DNA of 64,000 nt from Agromyces subbeticus DSM 16689 (GTDB lineage: Bacteria; Actinomycetota; Actinomycetes; Actinomycetales; Microbacteriaceae): NCBI RefSeq assembly GCF_000421565.1, contig NZ_ATXG01000013.1:1-64000 (forward strand), given 5' to 3'. How positions within the stretch are numbered: the stretch's first letter is position 1; the number at the start of each line of letters is the position of its first letter. The position numbers were made by a program, and so were the translations under genes. Shown here piece by piece: positions 35,491 to 43,751 of the stretch. The notes under the pieces were generated by a model. The model did no database searches and was not told the DNA's origin. It worked only from the letters and a program-made list of their open reading frames with translations.

Positions 35491-36577
35491 CTCTCAGCCC
35501 ACCCTTGATCGCGAGGTGCTCGACTCGTACGCCACGGGTGACGACGCGCCGTTCCAATCGCCGGCCTCGGCCGAGGCGGTGCGCGAGACGGCGAGGGAGA
35601 CGACCGCCACGGCGGCCATCGCCGCTGCCCGGTCGAGTCGCGGCGGCCGCTTCCGGCACATCCTGCCGAGCCGATCGGGCAAGCTCATCACGGGCATCGT
35701 GATCGTCGGCCTCATCGCCCTGTTCGGCATCTTCGGGCCGCTGATCGCCCAGCCGCCACGCGACTCCGACAACGATGCACTGCTGCCGCCGTCGCCCGAG
35801 CACTGGCTCGGCACGACGAAACTCGGTTACGACGTGTTCTCGCAGCTCGCGTGGGGCACCCAAGGCTCCCTCTTCATCGGTCTCGTCGCGGGCATCGTCG
35901 CCCTGCTGCTCGCCGTGATCTTCGGCGTGTTCGCCGGCTACTTCGGCGGCGTGCTCGACGAGGTGCTCACCCTGTTCACGAACATCGTGCTCGTCATTCC
36001 GGGCCTTCCGGTCGTGATGGTGATCGCCGCGTACGTGCAGAACGCCGAGGGCCTCGGCCCGCTCGCACGCAGCTCGCTGCTCGTCGCCCTCGTGCTCGGC
36101 ATCACGGGCTGGGCCGGCTCGGCCGTGGTGCTGCGCGCCCAGGCGAGGTCGCTGCGCACCCGTGAGTACGTCGCCGCGGCCCGGGTCGCCGGCGAGAAGC
36201 CCGGCCGCATCATCTTCGTCGAGATCCTGCCGAACCTCGTGCCGCTGCTCGCTGCCCAGTTCATCTTCGGCGTCATCTTCGCGGTGCTCGGCGAGGCCGG
36301 GCTCTCCTACCTCGGTCTGGGACCGACCGGCTCGATCACGCTCGGCACGATGCTGAACGACGCCCAGACCGGGCAGGCCGTCGGCACCGGCGCCTGGTGG
36401 TGGTTTGTGCCGCCCGGCGCGATCATCGCTGCGCTCGGCGCCGGCCTCTCACTCATCAACTTCGCGATCGACGAGGTCGTGAACCCCAAGCTCAGGCTCG
36501 CGCCAGAGAACGCCAAACGCCAGCGCAAGGCCGCAAAGGCCGGCAAGGGCATCGCCGACACGGGAGCATTCGCATGA
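35483..36577 (+). CDS. Dpp/Opp-type ABC permease 2
   Basis: A 364-residue DppC/OppC-type permease. An unusually long hydrophilic N-terminus of about 65 residues (acidic, then Ala/Arg-rich) precedes helix 1. HWLGTTKLGYDVFSQLAWGTQGSL is the family hallmark and ARVAGEKPGRIIFVEILPNL the ATPase-contact loop. The C-terminus is lysine-rich. The ATG overlaps the previous gene and its stop overlaps the next ATG, indicating coupled translation. Confidence 0.92.
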   Translation: MDDSQPTLDREVLDSYATGDDAPFQSPASAEAVRETARETTATAAIAAARSSRGGRFRHILPSRSGKLITGIVIVGLIALFGIFGPLIAQPPRDSDNDALLPPSPEHWLGTTKLGYDVFSQLAWGTQGSLFIGLVAGIVALLLAVIFGVFAGYFGGVLDEVLTLFTNIVLVIPGLPVVMVIAAYVQNAEGLGPLARSSLLVALVLGITGWAGSAVVLRAQARSLRTREYVAAARVAGEKPGRIIFVEILPNLVPLLAAQFIFGVIFAVLGEAGLSYLGLGPTGSITLGTMLNDAQTGQAVGTGAWWWFVPPGAIIAALGAGLSLINFAIDEVVNPKLRLAPENAKRQRKAAKAGKGIADTGAFA

Positions 36578-37491
36578 ACGCCGGCACCGTCAACCACCTC
36601 ACCGAGAATGCTGCCGATGGCGTCGTCGACGACACCGCGCTCGGCGAACCGGTGCTGAGCGCCCGCGGCGTCTCGATCGAATACGAGGTCGATCCGCCCG
36701 TGAAGGCCGTGCGCAACGCGACCATCACCCTGCACCGGGGCGAGATCCTCGGCCTCGCCGGCGAGTCGGGCTGTGGCAAGACGACCCTCGCCTACGGCCT
36801 CAACCGCCTCTTGAAGGCCCCGGCGCTGATGACCGGCGGCGAGGTGGTGTTCCACGATGCATCCGGCCGCGACATCGACGTGGTCTCGCTCGACGGCGAG
36901 GCCCTGCGCGCCTTCCGCTGGAACAAGGTCTCGATGGTCTTCCAGGGCTCGATGAACTCGCTGAACCCCGTCATGAACGTGCGCAAGCAGTTGCACGACG
37001 TGTTCACGACGCACCGGCCCGCGATGAGACGTGCAGAGCGCGAGTCGAGAAGCGCCGAACTGCTGAACCTCGTCGGCGTCGACCCCAGTCGACTCTCGAG
37101 CTTTCCGCACGAGCTGTCGGGCGGCATGCGCCAGCGCGTCATGATCGCGATGGCGCTCGCCCTCGACCCGCAGATCATGATCATGGACGAGCCGACCACA
37201 GCGCTCGACGTCGTCGTGCAACGCGGCATCATCCGCGAGATCATGCGGCTGCGCGAGCGACTCGGTTTCGCGGTGATCTTCATCACGCACGACCTGCCGC
37301 TGCTCATCGAGATCAGCGACCGCATCGCGATCATGCTCGACGGCGAGATCATCGAGCAGGGTGACGCCGAGCAGATCTACCGGGCGCCGGGGCATCCGTA
37401 CACCCGGCGGCTGCTCTCGAGCTTCCCGAGCCTGCGCGGCGATCGCGGCGACTTCATCCGCACCGGCGTCGCGGCGGGAGGTGCGGCATGA
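36574..37491 (+). CDS. Dpp/Opp-type ABC ATPase 1
   Basis: A 305-residue ATPase with Walker A GESGCGKTT, Q-loop MVFQGSMNSLNP, signature LSGGM, Walker B IMIMDEPTTALD and H-loop ITHD. The C-terminal extension (PYTRRLLSSFPSLRG) is typical of oligopeptide/dipeptide ATPases, but the usual cysteine-containing Fe-S or zinc motif of DppD/OppD tails is absent. ATG 36574 overlaps the permease stop. It pairs with the following ATPase to drive the importer. Confidence 0.92.
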   Translation: MNAGTVNHLTENAADGVVDDTALGEPVLSARGVSIEYEVDPPVKAVRNATITLHRGEILGLAGESGCGKTTLAYGLNRLLKAPALMTGGEVVFHDASGRDIDVVSLDGEALRAFRWNKVSMVFQGSMNSLNPVMNVRKQLHDVFTTHRPAMRRAERESRSAELLNLVGVDPSRLSSFPHELSGGMRQRVMIAMALALDPQIMIMDEPTTALDVVVQRGIIREIMRLRERLGFAVIFITHDLPLLIEISDRIAIMLDGEIIEQGDAEQIYRAPGHPYTRRLLSSFPSLRGDRGDFIRTGVAAGGAA

Positions 37492-38336
37492 GCGGGCGGG
37501 CGACGGCAGTCGAGGCCACGACCCTCGAGGCGCGCAACCTGGTGAAGGACTTCCGGTCGCGCAGCGGCACCAAGGTGCGCACGCTCCATGCGGTGAAGGA
37601 TGTCTCGTTCACGCTCGAACCCGGTCGCACGATCGCCCTCGTGGGCGAGAGCGGGTCGGGCAAGTCGACGATCGCGCGCATGATGGCCAAGCTCGAGACG
37701 CCGAGCTCGGGCGAGGTGCTGCTCGACGGCGAGCCGAGCGCGAATCGTGGCCGCGGGCTCGCGCGGTACCGGCGCGACGTGCAGATGGTCTTCCAGGACC
37801 CGTTCGGCTCGCTCAATCCGTTCCACCCGATTCGGCACCACCTCGAGCGGCCACTGCACATCCACAACCCGCGGCTCTCGTCGCGGCAGATCCGCGAGCG
37901 AGCCGAGGAGCTGCTCGAGCGCGTGCGCCTCTCGCCGGCGGCGACGTTCGCCGATCGTCGGCCGCACGAACTCTCTGGCGGTCAGCGGCAGCGCGTCGCG
38001 ATCGCGCGCGCGCTCGCCCCTGGCTCACGGTTCATCATCGCCGACGAGCCGGTGTCGATGCTCGACGTGTCGATCCGCCTCGGCGTGCTGAACCTGCTCG
38101 CCGAACTGCAGCGGCAGGAGCAGCTCGGCGTGCTGTACATCACGCACGACCTGGCGACCGCCCGGCACTTCTCCGACGAGATCCTCGTGATGTACCGCGG
38201 CGAGATCGTCGAGCGCGGGCCGAGCGAGCAGGTGATCCTCGATCCGCAGCACGACTACACGAAGACGCTGCTCGAGGCGGCGGCGGATCCCGAGCGACTC
38301 GGGATGCTGCGCGACGACGTGCGGAACGGCGGCTGA
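37488..38336 (+). CDS. Dpp/Opp-type ABC ATPase 2
   Basis: A 282-residue DppF/OppF-type ATPase: Walker A GESGSGKST, Q-loop MVFQDPFGSLNPFHP, signature LSGGQRQR, Walker B FIIADEPVSMLD, H-loop ITHD. It is somewhat shorter than usual because the C-terminal extension is reduced. It overlaps ATPase 1 by 4 nt and ends the importer operon. Unlike the two CUT1 systems in this window, this importer has its own ATPases. Confidence 0.92.
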   Translation: MSGRATAVEATTLEARNLVKDFRSRSGTKVRTLHAVKDVSFTLEPGRTIALVGESGSGKSTIARMMAKLETPSSGEVLLDGEPSANRGRGLARYRRDVQMVFQDPFGSLNPFHPIRHHLERPLHIHNPRLSSRQIRERAEELLERVRLSPAATFADRRPHELSGGQRQRVAIARALAPGSRFIIADEPVSMLDVSIRLGVLNLLAELQRQEQLGVLYITHDLATARHFSDEILVMYRGEIVERGPSEQVILDPQHDYTKTLLEAAADPERLGMLRDDVRNGG

Positions 38337-38355
38337 ATCACCGTCGAACCTCAAA

Positions 38356-38374
38356 CAGTAAAGATTCTTTTCAG
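38356..38374. promoter_or_regulatory. Probable ROK-regulator operator (autoregulation)
   Basis: CAGTAAAGATTCTTTTCAG is an imperfect palindrome in an AT-rich patch upstream of the ROK gene. It shares 13 of 19 positions with the site at 32644-32662 before the importer operon, in either orientation. This suggests one regulator for both promoters. Confidence 0.5.
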
Positions 38375-38411
38375 ATAGAGTACGAGCAGGATGACAACGG
38401 AAGGCGGCACG

Positions 38412-39566
38412 ATGAACCAGATCGACCCGGGCACCCCGACCTGGCTCGCGGCGCGCAACGACCGCACCGCCTTCCGCCTGCTGCTCGAGCACGGACCGCT
38501 CACCCGCTCGCGTCTCGGCGAGCTCACCGGGTTGTCGAAGCCGACCGCCTCGCAGATGCTCGCCCGCCTCGAGCGGGTCGGGCTGATCCGCCCCGTCGGC
38601 GAGCGTTCGGGCGGCCGCGGCCCGAACGCCGTCACCTACGGCGTGCGCACCGACCGCATCACGGGCGTCGCGATCTCGATCCTCGACCGCTCGATCCAGG
38701 CCGTCGTGGTCGACGCCATCGATCACGACCACCCCATCGTGCAGATCGCGACCGATCCCGCTGACCGCACGCCCGAGGGTGACGTGCGCGCCGCCGTGCA
38801 CGCGGCGTGCGCGGAGGCGGGCATCGACGAGGCAACCGTCAGTCGTGTCGTGATCGGCGTGCAGGCGGCGTTCTTCGTCGAGGGCGACGAGCTCTCGTTC
38901 ACCGACACGCTCCCGGGCTGGCCGGCGGTCGGCGCGCGCGCCCGCATCGAGCGGGCGCTCGGCCTGCAGGTGACGATCGACAACGACGTGAACCTCGCGA
39001 CGATGGCCGAGCGGTCGGCCGGCGCCGCGCAGCTCGCCGCGAGCTTCGCCCTGTTCTGGATCGGCGACGGCCTCGGCGTCGGCGTCGAACTCGGGGGAGT
39101 GCTGCACCGCGGCGCGTCGGGCGGCGCGGGCGAGATCGGCTACCTCGCGGTGCCGCGCACTGCGGCCAGGCTCGCTCCGGCGGCGGGCGACTTCACCGAC
39201 CTGCTCGGCGGGCCGGCGGTGGCACGCCTCCTCGGCGGCGACGGCGAACCCCTCGCGGAGCTGCTGCCGCGGCTCTCGGGCGACGAGACGGCGCTCGCCG
39301 CGCTCGCCGACCGGGTGATCCTCGCCGTCAACCCACTGCTGGCCATCCTCGATCCGTCGATGATCGTGCTCGGCGGCCCGACGGGCGGTGCGGGCGGCGA
39401 CCGACTCGCCGAGCTCGTGGCCGAGCGCGTCGATGCGTCGGCCCACCCGAAGCTCGCGGTACGCACGAGCGGCACGGGCGCTCAGCCGGTGTTGCTCGGC
39501 GCGCGCCAGCAGCTCGTCGAGCAGATCAGAGACCATCTCGAGGCCGACATCTCACTCGCCACCTGA
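38412..39566 (+). CDS. ROK-family transcriptional regulator
   Basis: A 384-residue repressor. The N-terminal winged helix (FRLLLEHGPLTRSRLGELTGLSKPTASQMLARLERVGLI) is followed by the ROK sugar-kinase-like fold (IDNDVNLATMAER, LFWIGDGLGVGVELGG, GGAGEIGYLAVP). The cysteine-rich zinc motif found after GEIGH in many ROK proteins is missing. NagC- and XylR-type ROK regulators respond to amino-sugar phosphates or sugars. ATG 38412 (GGAAGG upstream) is preferred to 38391. It lies between the importer operon and the GH4/kinase pair, both likely targets. Confidence 0.88.
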   Translation: MNQIDPGTPTWLAARNDRTAFRLLLEHGPLTRSRLGELTGLSKPTASQMLARLERVGLIRPVGERSGGRGPNAVTYGVRTDRITGVAISILDRSIQAVVVDAIDHDHPIVQIATDPADRTPEGDVRAAVHAACAEAGIDEATVSRVVIGVQAAFFVEGDELSFTDTLPGWPAVGARARIERALGLQVTIDNDVNLATMAERSAGAAQLAASFALFWIGDGLGVGVELGGVLHRGASGGAGEIGYLAVPRTAARLAPAAGDFTDLLGGPAVARLLGGDGEPLAELLPRLSGDETALAALADRVILAVNPLLAILDPSMIVLGGPTGGAGGDRLAELVAERVDASAHPKLAVRTSGTGAQPVLLGARQQLVEQIRDHLEADISLAT

Positions 39567-39672
39567 CGCACGTCGACTGCTCGCGGATGTCGCCGCGGCA
39601 TCCGTCGACCGACCCCGAACCCCGCTCTCGCGCGCTTCTGCGCGCCACGAACCACGCACGGAATGAGGACCA

Positions 39673-40932
39673 ATGAAGCTCGCCATCGTCGGCGGAGGTT
39701 CGACGTACACCCCCGAACTCATCGACGGCTTCGCGCGACTGCGCGACACGCTGCCGCTCGAGGAGATCCGACTCGTCGACCCCGACGAGCACCGTCTCGC
39801 ACTCGTCGCGGGGATGTCGCAGCGCATGCTCGCGCATGCCGGGCATCCGGCACGGGTGATCGGCACGACCGACCTCGTCGCCGGTGTGGCCGACGCCGAT
39901 GCCGTGCTGATCCAGCTGCGCGTCGGCGGACAGGACGCCAGGCACGCCGACGAGACCTGGCCGCACGAGGCCGGCTGCATCGGCCAGGAGACCACGGGCC
40001 CCGGCGGGCTCGCGAAGGCCCTGCGCACGGTGCCGGTGGTGCTGCGCATCGCCGACGTGGTGCGAGAGCACGCCAAGCCCGACGCGTGGATCGTCGACTT
40101 CACGAACCCGGTCGGCATCGTGACCCGCGCGCTGCTCGAGGCCGGCCACCGTGCCGTGGGGCTCTGCAATGTCGCGATCGGCTTCCAGCGGCGCTTCGCC
40201 TCGCTGTTCGACGTGGCGCACGATCGGGTGAGCCTCGGGCACGTCGGCCTCAACCACCTCACGTGGGAACGCAGCGTCGTCATCGACGGCGACGACCGTC
40301 TGCCCGGCCTGCTGCAGCACCGGCTCGGGGTGCTCGCCGACGAGGTGCACCTCGCGCCGGCGCTCATCGCGCAGCTCGGCGTCGTGCCCTCGTACTACCT
40401 GCGCTACTACTACGCGCACGATGAGGTGCTGCGCGATCAGCTGCAGGAGCCGACGCGGGCCGAGGCGGTGCGTGCGATCGAGCGCGAGCTGCTCGAGCTC
40501 TACGCCGACCCCGCTCAGCACGAGAAGCCGGCCGCCCTCGAAGGGCGCGGCGGCGCGTTCTACTCCGAAGCGGCGATCGAGCTGCTCGCCGCGATGCGCG
40601 ACGGGGCGAGCCGAGCCCGCGTGGTCAACCTGCGCAACGACGGCGTGCTGCCGTTCCTGCCCGACGACCACGTGATCGAGGTGCCGGCCGTGTTCCGCGA
40701 CGGGGGATTCGTCGCGGAACCGGTCGCGCCGCTGCCAGACGACATCCGGGGCCTGATCTCGGGCGTCGCGGGCTACGAGCGGCTCGCCCTCGACGCCGCC
40801 GTGCGCGGCGGACGCGACCGGGTGCTCCGCGCGATGCGCGCGCACCCGCTCGTGCTGCAGCACGATCGGGCCGAGCGGCTCACCGACCTGCTGATGGCCG
40901 AGAACGCGCCGTTCCTGGAGTGGGCTCGATGA
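39673..40932 (+). CDS. GH4 6-phospho-beta-glycosidase
   Basis: A 419-residue NAD- and Mn-dependent glycosidase. The N-terminal Rossmann motif is IVGGGSTYTPEL. The metal ligands are C165 (GLCNVAIG) and H195 (GLNHLTW), and the YYLRYYY segment holds candidate base tyrosines. Sequence details (RVGGQDARHADE, TGPGGLAKALRT) place it with 6-phospho-beta-glucosidases (LicH/ChbF-like) rather than alpha-galactosidases. The family cleaves 6-phosphorylated disaccharides such as cellobiose-6P or diacetylchitobiose-6P by oxidation-elimination. There is no PTS here, so the phosphate must come from a kinase, and the next gene encodes one. ATGAGGACCA precedes the ATG. Confidence 0.9.
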   Translation: MKLAIVGGGSTYTPELIDGFARLRDTLPLEEIRLVDPDEHRLALVAGMSQRMLAHAGHPARVIGTTDLVAGVADADAVLIQLRVGGQDARHADETWPHEAGCIGQETTGPGGLAKALRTVPVVLRIADVVREHAKPDAWIVDFTNPVGIVTRALLEAGHRAVGLCNVAIGFQRRFASLFDVAHDRVSLGHVGLNHLTWERSVVIDGDDRLPGLLQHRLGVLADEVHLAPALIAQLGVVPSYYLRYYYAHDEVLRDQLQEPTRAEAVRAIERELLELYADPAQHEKPAALEGRGGAFYSEAAIELLAAMRDGASRARVVNLRNDGVLPFLPDDHVIEVPAVFRDGGFVAEPVAPLPDDIRGLISGVAGYERLALDAAVRGGRDRVLRAMRAHPLVLQHDRAERLTDLLMAENAPFLEWAR

Positions 40933-41933
40933 ACGGCGTCATCGTCGCGGTCGACGGCGGCGGCTCGAAGACCGACGCCGTGGCGCTCACGATCGACGGC
41001 GAGCTCGTCGCGCACGATCGCGGCCCGGGGTCGAGCCCGCACTTCGAGGGGCTCGCCGAGGCGGTGGCCGTCGTCGACGGGCTCGTGCGCCGTGTCGCGG
41101 CTGGCGAGCGCGTCGCGCAGGCGAGCCTCTACATCTCGGGCCTCGACCTGCCGTCCGAGATCGAGCAGTACGCCGCCGAGATCTCGCGGCTCGACTGGGC
41201 GGGGAAGTCGACCGTCGTCGACAACGACCTCTACGCGCTGCTGCGCGCCGGCACCGACGAGCCCGATGCGGTCGCGATCGTGTGCGGCACGGGCGTGAAC
41301 GCGATCGGCGTGCGCGCCGACGGCGCCCAGGTGCGGTTCCCGTCGCTCGGCGGTATCTCGGGCGACTGGGGCGGCGGCAGCGGCATCGGCGAGCAGGCCC
41401 TCTGGCACGCCGCACGCCACGCCGACGGCCGCGGCCCGGCCACGATGCTCTCGGCGATCATCGTCGAGCAGCTCGGCGTCGCGTCGGTGCCCGCGCTCAT
41501 CGAGGAGCTGCACTTCGGTCGCCGCGAGTCGAGCGAGCTCACGGCGTTGGCCCCGGCGGTGTTCGCCGCGGCGCGAGTGGGCGACGCCGTCGCGATCGGC
41601 CTCGTCGACCGCCAGGCCGAGGAGCTCGTGGCGTTCGCCCGCGCGTGCGTGGTGCGACTCGGGCTCGAGTCCCGAGCGATTCCGATCGTGCTCGGCGGAG
41701 GCATCGTGCGCGCGGGTGATGAGCGCCTGATCGCCGGCATCACGTCGGGCCTCGCGGAGGTGGCGCCCGAAGCGCGCATCGAGATCCTCGATTCGCCGCC
41801 CATCGTCGGCGCGGCGCTGCTCGCGCTCGGGCACGCCGGTGCGAGCGGCGAGGCACTCGACCGGGCGCGCACGGAAGTGGCAGCCGCGACGCGGTCGGAT
41901 GTCGCACGCGAGGGGCAGCCCGTCGGGTCGTGA
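40929..41933 (+). CDS. BadF/BadG-type sugar kinase (N-acetylglucosamine kinase-like)
   Basis: A 334-residue kinase of the ASKHA superfamily: phosphate-1 VAVDGGGSKTDAVAL (residues 6-20), VVDNDLYALLRAGTDEPDAVAIVCGTGVNAIG (phosphate-2) and VLGGGIVRAG (adenosine). The BadF/BcrA-type family includes N-acetylglucosamine and glucosamine kinases. The ATG overlaps the GH4 stop, so the two are translationally coupled. It may phosphorylate the imported disaccharide to create the GH4 substrate, or phosphorylate the free hexosamine; the former would explain a GH4 enzyme without a PTS. Confidence 0.85.
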   Translation: MNGVIVAVDGGGSKTDAVALTIDGELVAHDRGPGSSPHFEGLAEAVAVVDGLVRRVAAGERVAQASLYISGLDLPSEIEQYAAEISRLDWAGKSTVVDNDLYALLRAGTDEPDAVAIVCGTGVNAIGVRADGAQVRFPSLGGISGDWGGGSGIGEQALWHAARHADGRGPATMLSAIIVEQLGVASVPALIEELHFGRRESSELTALAPAVFAAARVGDAVAIGLVDRQAEELVAFARACVVRLGLESRAIPIVLGGGIVRAGDERLIAGITSGLAEVAPEARIEILDSPPIVGAALLALGHAGASGEALDRARTEVAAATRSDVAREGQPVGS

Positions 41934-41946
41934 AGCCGTCGAGGGC

Positions 41947-42567
41947 TCAGCCGGGCCGACCGAGCCGGCGCACCGCGGCGTCCTGGTGCGCGAGCCGGCG
42001 CAGCGCGAGCAGCACCGGTTCGTAGAGCGCCGTGCCGAGCACCGTGTACTCCACCGCGGCGTGGGGCTCCGCAGGCATCCGCTCGAGGTCGTAGGCGGCC
42101 AGCTCGGCGGTCGTGCGTCCGTAGTGGGCGAGTCTCTCGGGAGAGATCGGCATGCCCGCGTCTGCGGCAGCGGCGAGCGCGCGCTCGAGCTGCGCGACGG
42201 CCGCGAAGTCGGGGTCGTAGACCTGGCCGAGCGACTCGAGGGCGGCTCGGGCGCGCGGAAACGGATCGGACGCTTCGCCCGGCTCTGCGCCGCCGGGGGG
42301 AAGTGCGCCGACGGCTCGACCGAGAGTGGAGTAGAGGTCGTCGCCGGGTTCGTCGACGAGCTGCAGCACGGCCCGCGCCTGCTGCACGCTGAGCCCGACC
42401 GGCCCGGTGAGCGCGCGCACGAGGCGGAGCCGTCGCACATGTCCGTCGTCATAGCTCGCCTGCGTGGCCGAGCTCGCGGCGCCGGCGTGCAGCAGTCCCT
42501 CGCGCAGGTAGAACTTCACGGTCGCGACCGGGAGGCCGACCTCGGCGGCGAGTGCGGAGATGCGCAT
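41947..42567 (-). CDS. MerR-family transcriptional regulator
   Basis: A 206-residue regulator. The N-terminal MerR helix-turn-helix (MRISALAAEVGLPVATVKFYLREGLLHAG) is followed by the wing and coiled coil. A helical domain to the C-terminus (YTVLGTALYEPVLLALRRLAHQDAAVRR) has no cysteine ligands, so metal sensing is unlikely. AAGGAGCCC precedes ATG 42567. It is divergent from a small membrane-protein gene across a nested palindrome and converges on the BadF kinase gene with only 13 bp between. Confidence 0.9.
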   Translation of the reverse strand: MRISALAAEVGLPVATVKFYLREGLLHAGAASSATQASYDDGHVRRLRLVRALTGPVGLSVQQARAVLQLVDEPGDDLYSTLGRAVGALPPGGAEPGEASDPFPRARAALESLGQVYDPDFAAVAQLERALAAAADAGMPISPERLAHYGRTTAELAAYDLERMPAEPHAAVEYTVLGTALYEPVLLALRRLAHQDAAVRRLGRPG

Positions 42568-42580
42568 CTGGGCTCCTTGC

Positions 42581-42626
42581 ATTGGATAGTGCAACTCTCT
42601 AATATTGGAGAGTCCCACTATCCAAT
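42581..42626. promoter_or_regulatory. Nested palindromic MerR operator
   Basis: The outer repeat ATTGGATAGTG (42581-42591) pairs exactly with CACTATCCAAT (42616-42626). Inside it ACTCTC (42594-42599) pairs with GAGAGT (42608-42613) across an 8-bp AT-rich centre. TTGGAT and TATT elements can be read on both strands, so this is probably a shared divergent promoter held by MerR. Confidence 0.7.
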
Positions 42627-42655
42627 CACGCCTCACCACCCAGGAAGGACCGGCC

Positions 42656-43075
42656 ATGCCGTCCGCAGACGACCTCATCCTCATCGGCATCCTGCTGCTC
42701 GCCCTCGTGACCGTCGAGAGCGGCGGCTACTTCCTCACTCGCGTGCTGCGCGGCAGGGTGCCCGCGAACGGGCTGCAGCTCAGCTTCTTCCGGGCGGGGC
42801 ACGCGCACGCCGCAGTGCTCCTCGTGCTGTCGATCACGATCCTCGCGGTGATCTCGCACGCGGCCCTCGACGGATTCTGGTTCTGGCTCGCCCGCACGGG
42901 CGTTCCGATCGCCGCGATCCTGATGCCGGCGGGTTTCTTCCTCTCCGTGATCGGGCGCGACCCCGAGAAGCCCAATCGTCTCATCGTGCTGCTCTGGCTC
43001 GGCGTCGCCTCGCTCACCGCGGCGCTCATCACGGCGGGCATCGGCCTGATCGCGGGCGGTGTCGCCGCGCTCTGA
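42656..43075 (+). CDS. Small four-helix membrane protein
   Basis: A 139-residue protein with four predicted transmembrane helices (residues 6-26, 43-66, 72-96, 110-136). It contains a FFRAGHAHAAVLLVLSI segment with two histidines in helix 2 and a GRDPEKPNRL cytoplasmic loop. No family of known function is recognised. GGAAGGA precedes ATG 42656. The divergent MerR gene and shared palindrome indicate that this is the regulated target, so it may act in response to a compound sensed by MerR. Confidence 0.8.
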   Translation: MPSADDLILIGILLLALVTVESGGYFLTRVLRGRVPANGLQLSFFRAGHAHAAVLLVLSITILAVISHAALDGFWFWLARTGVPIAAILMPAGFFLSVIGRDPEKPNRLIVLLWLGVASLTAALITAGIGLIAGGVAAL

Positions 43076-43093
43076 GCCGCCTCCCGCCTCGCC

Positions 43094-43188
43094 GCCGTGC
43101 CGCAATTCAGGAGCGGAGTGGCGTGTCTCACCGGCAAGCCGCTCGGTATCGCCCGCGACACGCCTCCCATCCTGAATTGCTGCACGGC
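43094..43188. repeat. Long imperfect inverted repeat, possible mobile palindromic element
   Basis: Arms 43094-43127 and 43157-43188 share, in inverted orientation, GCCGTGC-GCAATTCAGGA, a variable 4-base block, AG and GCGTGTC. A 29-nt unpaired centre separates them. It fills most of the 140-bp gap between the membrane-protein and VOC genes. Too long for an ordinary terminator; it could be a REP-like or MITE-like element, or a stable structure ending the upstream transcript. Confidence 0.55.
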
Positions 43189-43215
43189 CGCGGCGACAGG
43201 CGTAGCGTCGAGCGC

Positions 43216-43662
43216 ATGGCCATTCCGCAGCGCTACTCGCTCATCACGCTCGGCGTCGCCGACGTCGAGGTCGCCACGGCGTTCTACCGAAGACTCGGCT
43301 GGCACGAGGCGCCGTCGTCGGTCGCCGGCGAGGTCTCGTTCTTCGCCACGCCGGGCGGCGTGCTCGCCCTGTGGGAGACCGCAGAGCTCGCGAAGGATGC
43401 CGCATTGCCGACGATGCACGCGAACGCGCCCGGGTTCCGCGCGGTGGCGCTCGCCATCAACCTCGCCTCGAAAGAAGAGGTCGACGACGCCGTCGGCGAC
43501 TGGGTGCTCGCGGGCGGGTCCATCTCGAAACGCGCCGCCGAGACCGAGTGGGGCGGCTACAGCGGCTATGTCGCCGACCCCGACGGCAACCTCTGGGAAC
43601 TCGCGTACAACCCGTCGTGGCCGCTCGACGAGCGCGGCCTGCCGGTGCTCCGCGGCGCGTGA
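43216..43662 (+). CDS. VOC-family (glyoxalase/dioxygenase fold) protein
   Basis: A 148-residue protein with two beta-alpha-beta-beta-beta modules: RYSLITLGVADVEVATAFYRRLGWHEA and ending SGYVADPDGNLWELAYNPSW, the usual VOC closing motif. The His and Glu expected of metal-binding members are only partly evident, so it may be a catalytic enzyme or a binding protein (VOC folds also serve in antibiotic sequestration). The ribosome-binding site before ATG 43216 is weak; a short or absent leader is possible. No neighbour suggests a substrate. Confidence 0.85.
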   Translation: MAIPQRYSLITLGVADVEVATAFYRRLGWHEAPSSVAGEVSFFATPGGVLALWETAELAKDAALPTMHANAPGFRAVALAINLASKEEVDDAVGDWVLAGGSISKRAAETEWGGYSGYVADPDGNLWELAYNPSWPLDERGLPVLRGA

Positions 43663-43738
43663 CCGGCGCGTGATCGCGGCGTGATCGCGCGTGGTCTGCG
43701 CCTGATCGGCGCCGGTCGGGCACACCTCTGTCGGCATC

Positions 43739-43744
43739 TACACT
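43739..43744 (+). promoter_or_regulatory. mqo -10 element, probable leaderless transcript
   Basis: TACACT ends seven bases before the GTG of mqo, so transcription would begin at or beside the start codon. No canonical Shine-Dalgarno is present. The -35 region is weak. Confidence 0.4.
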
Positions 43745-43751
43745 GGAATCC

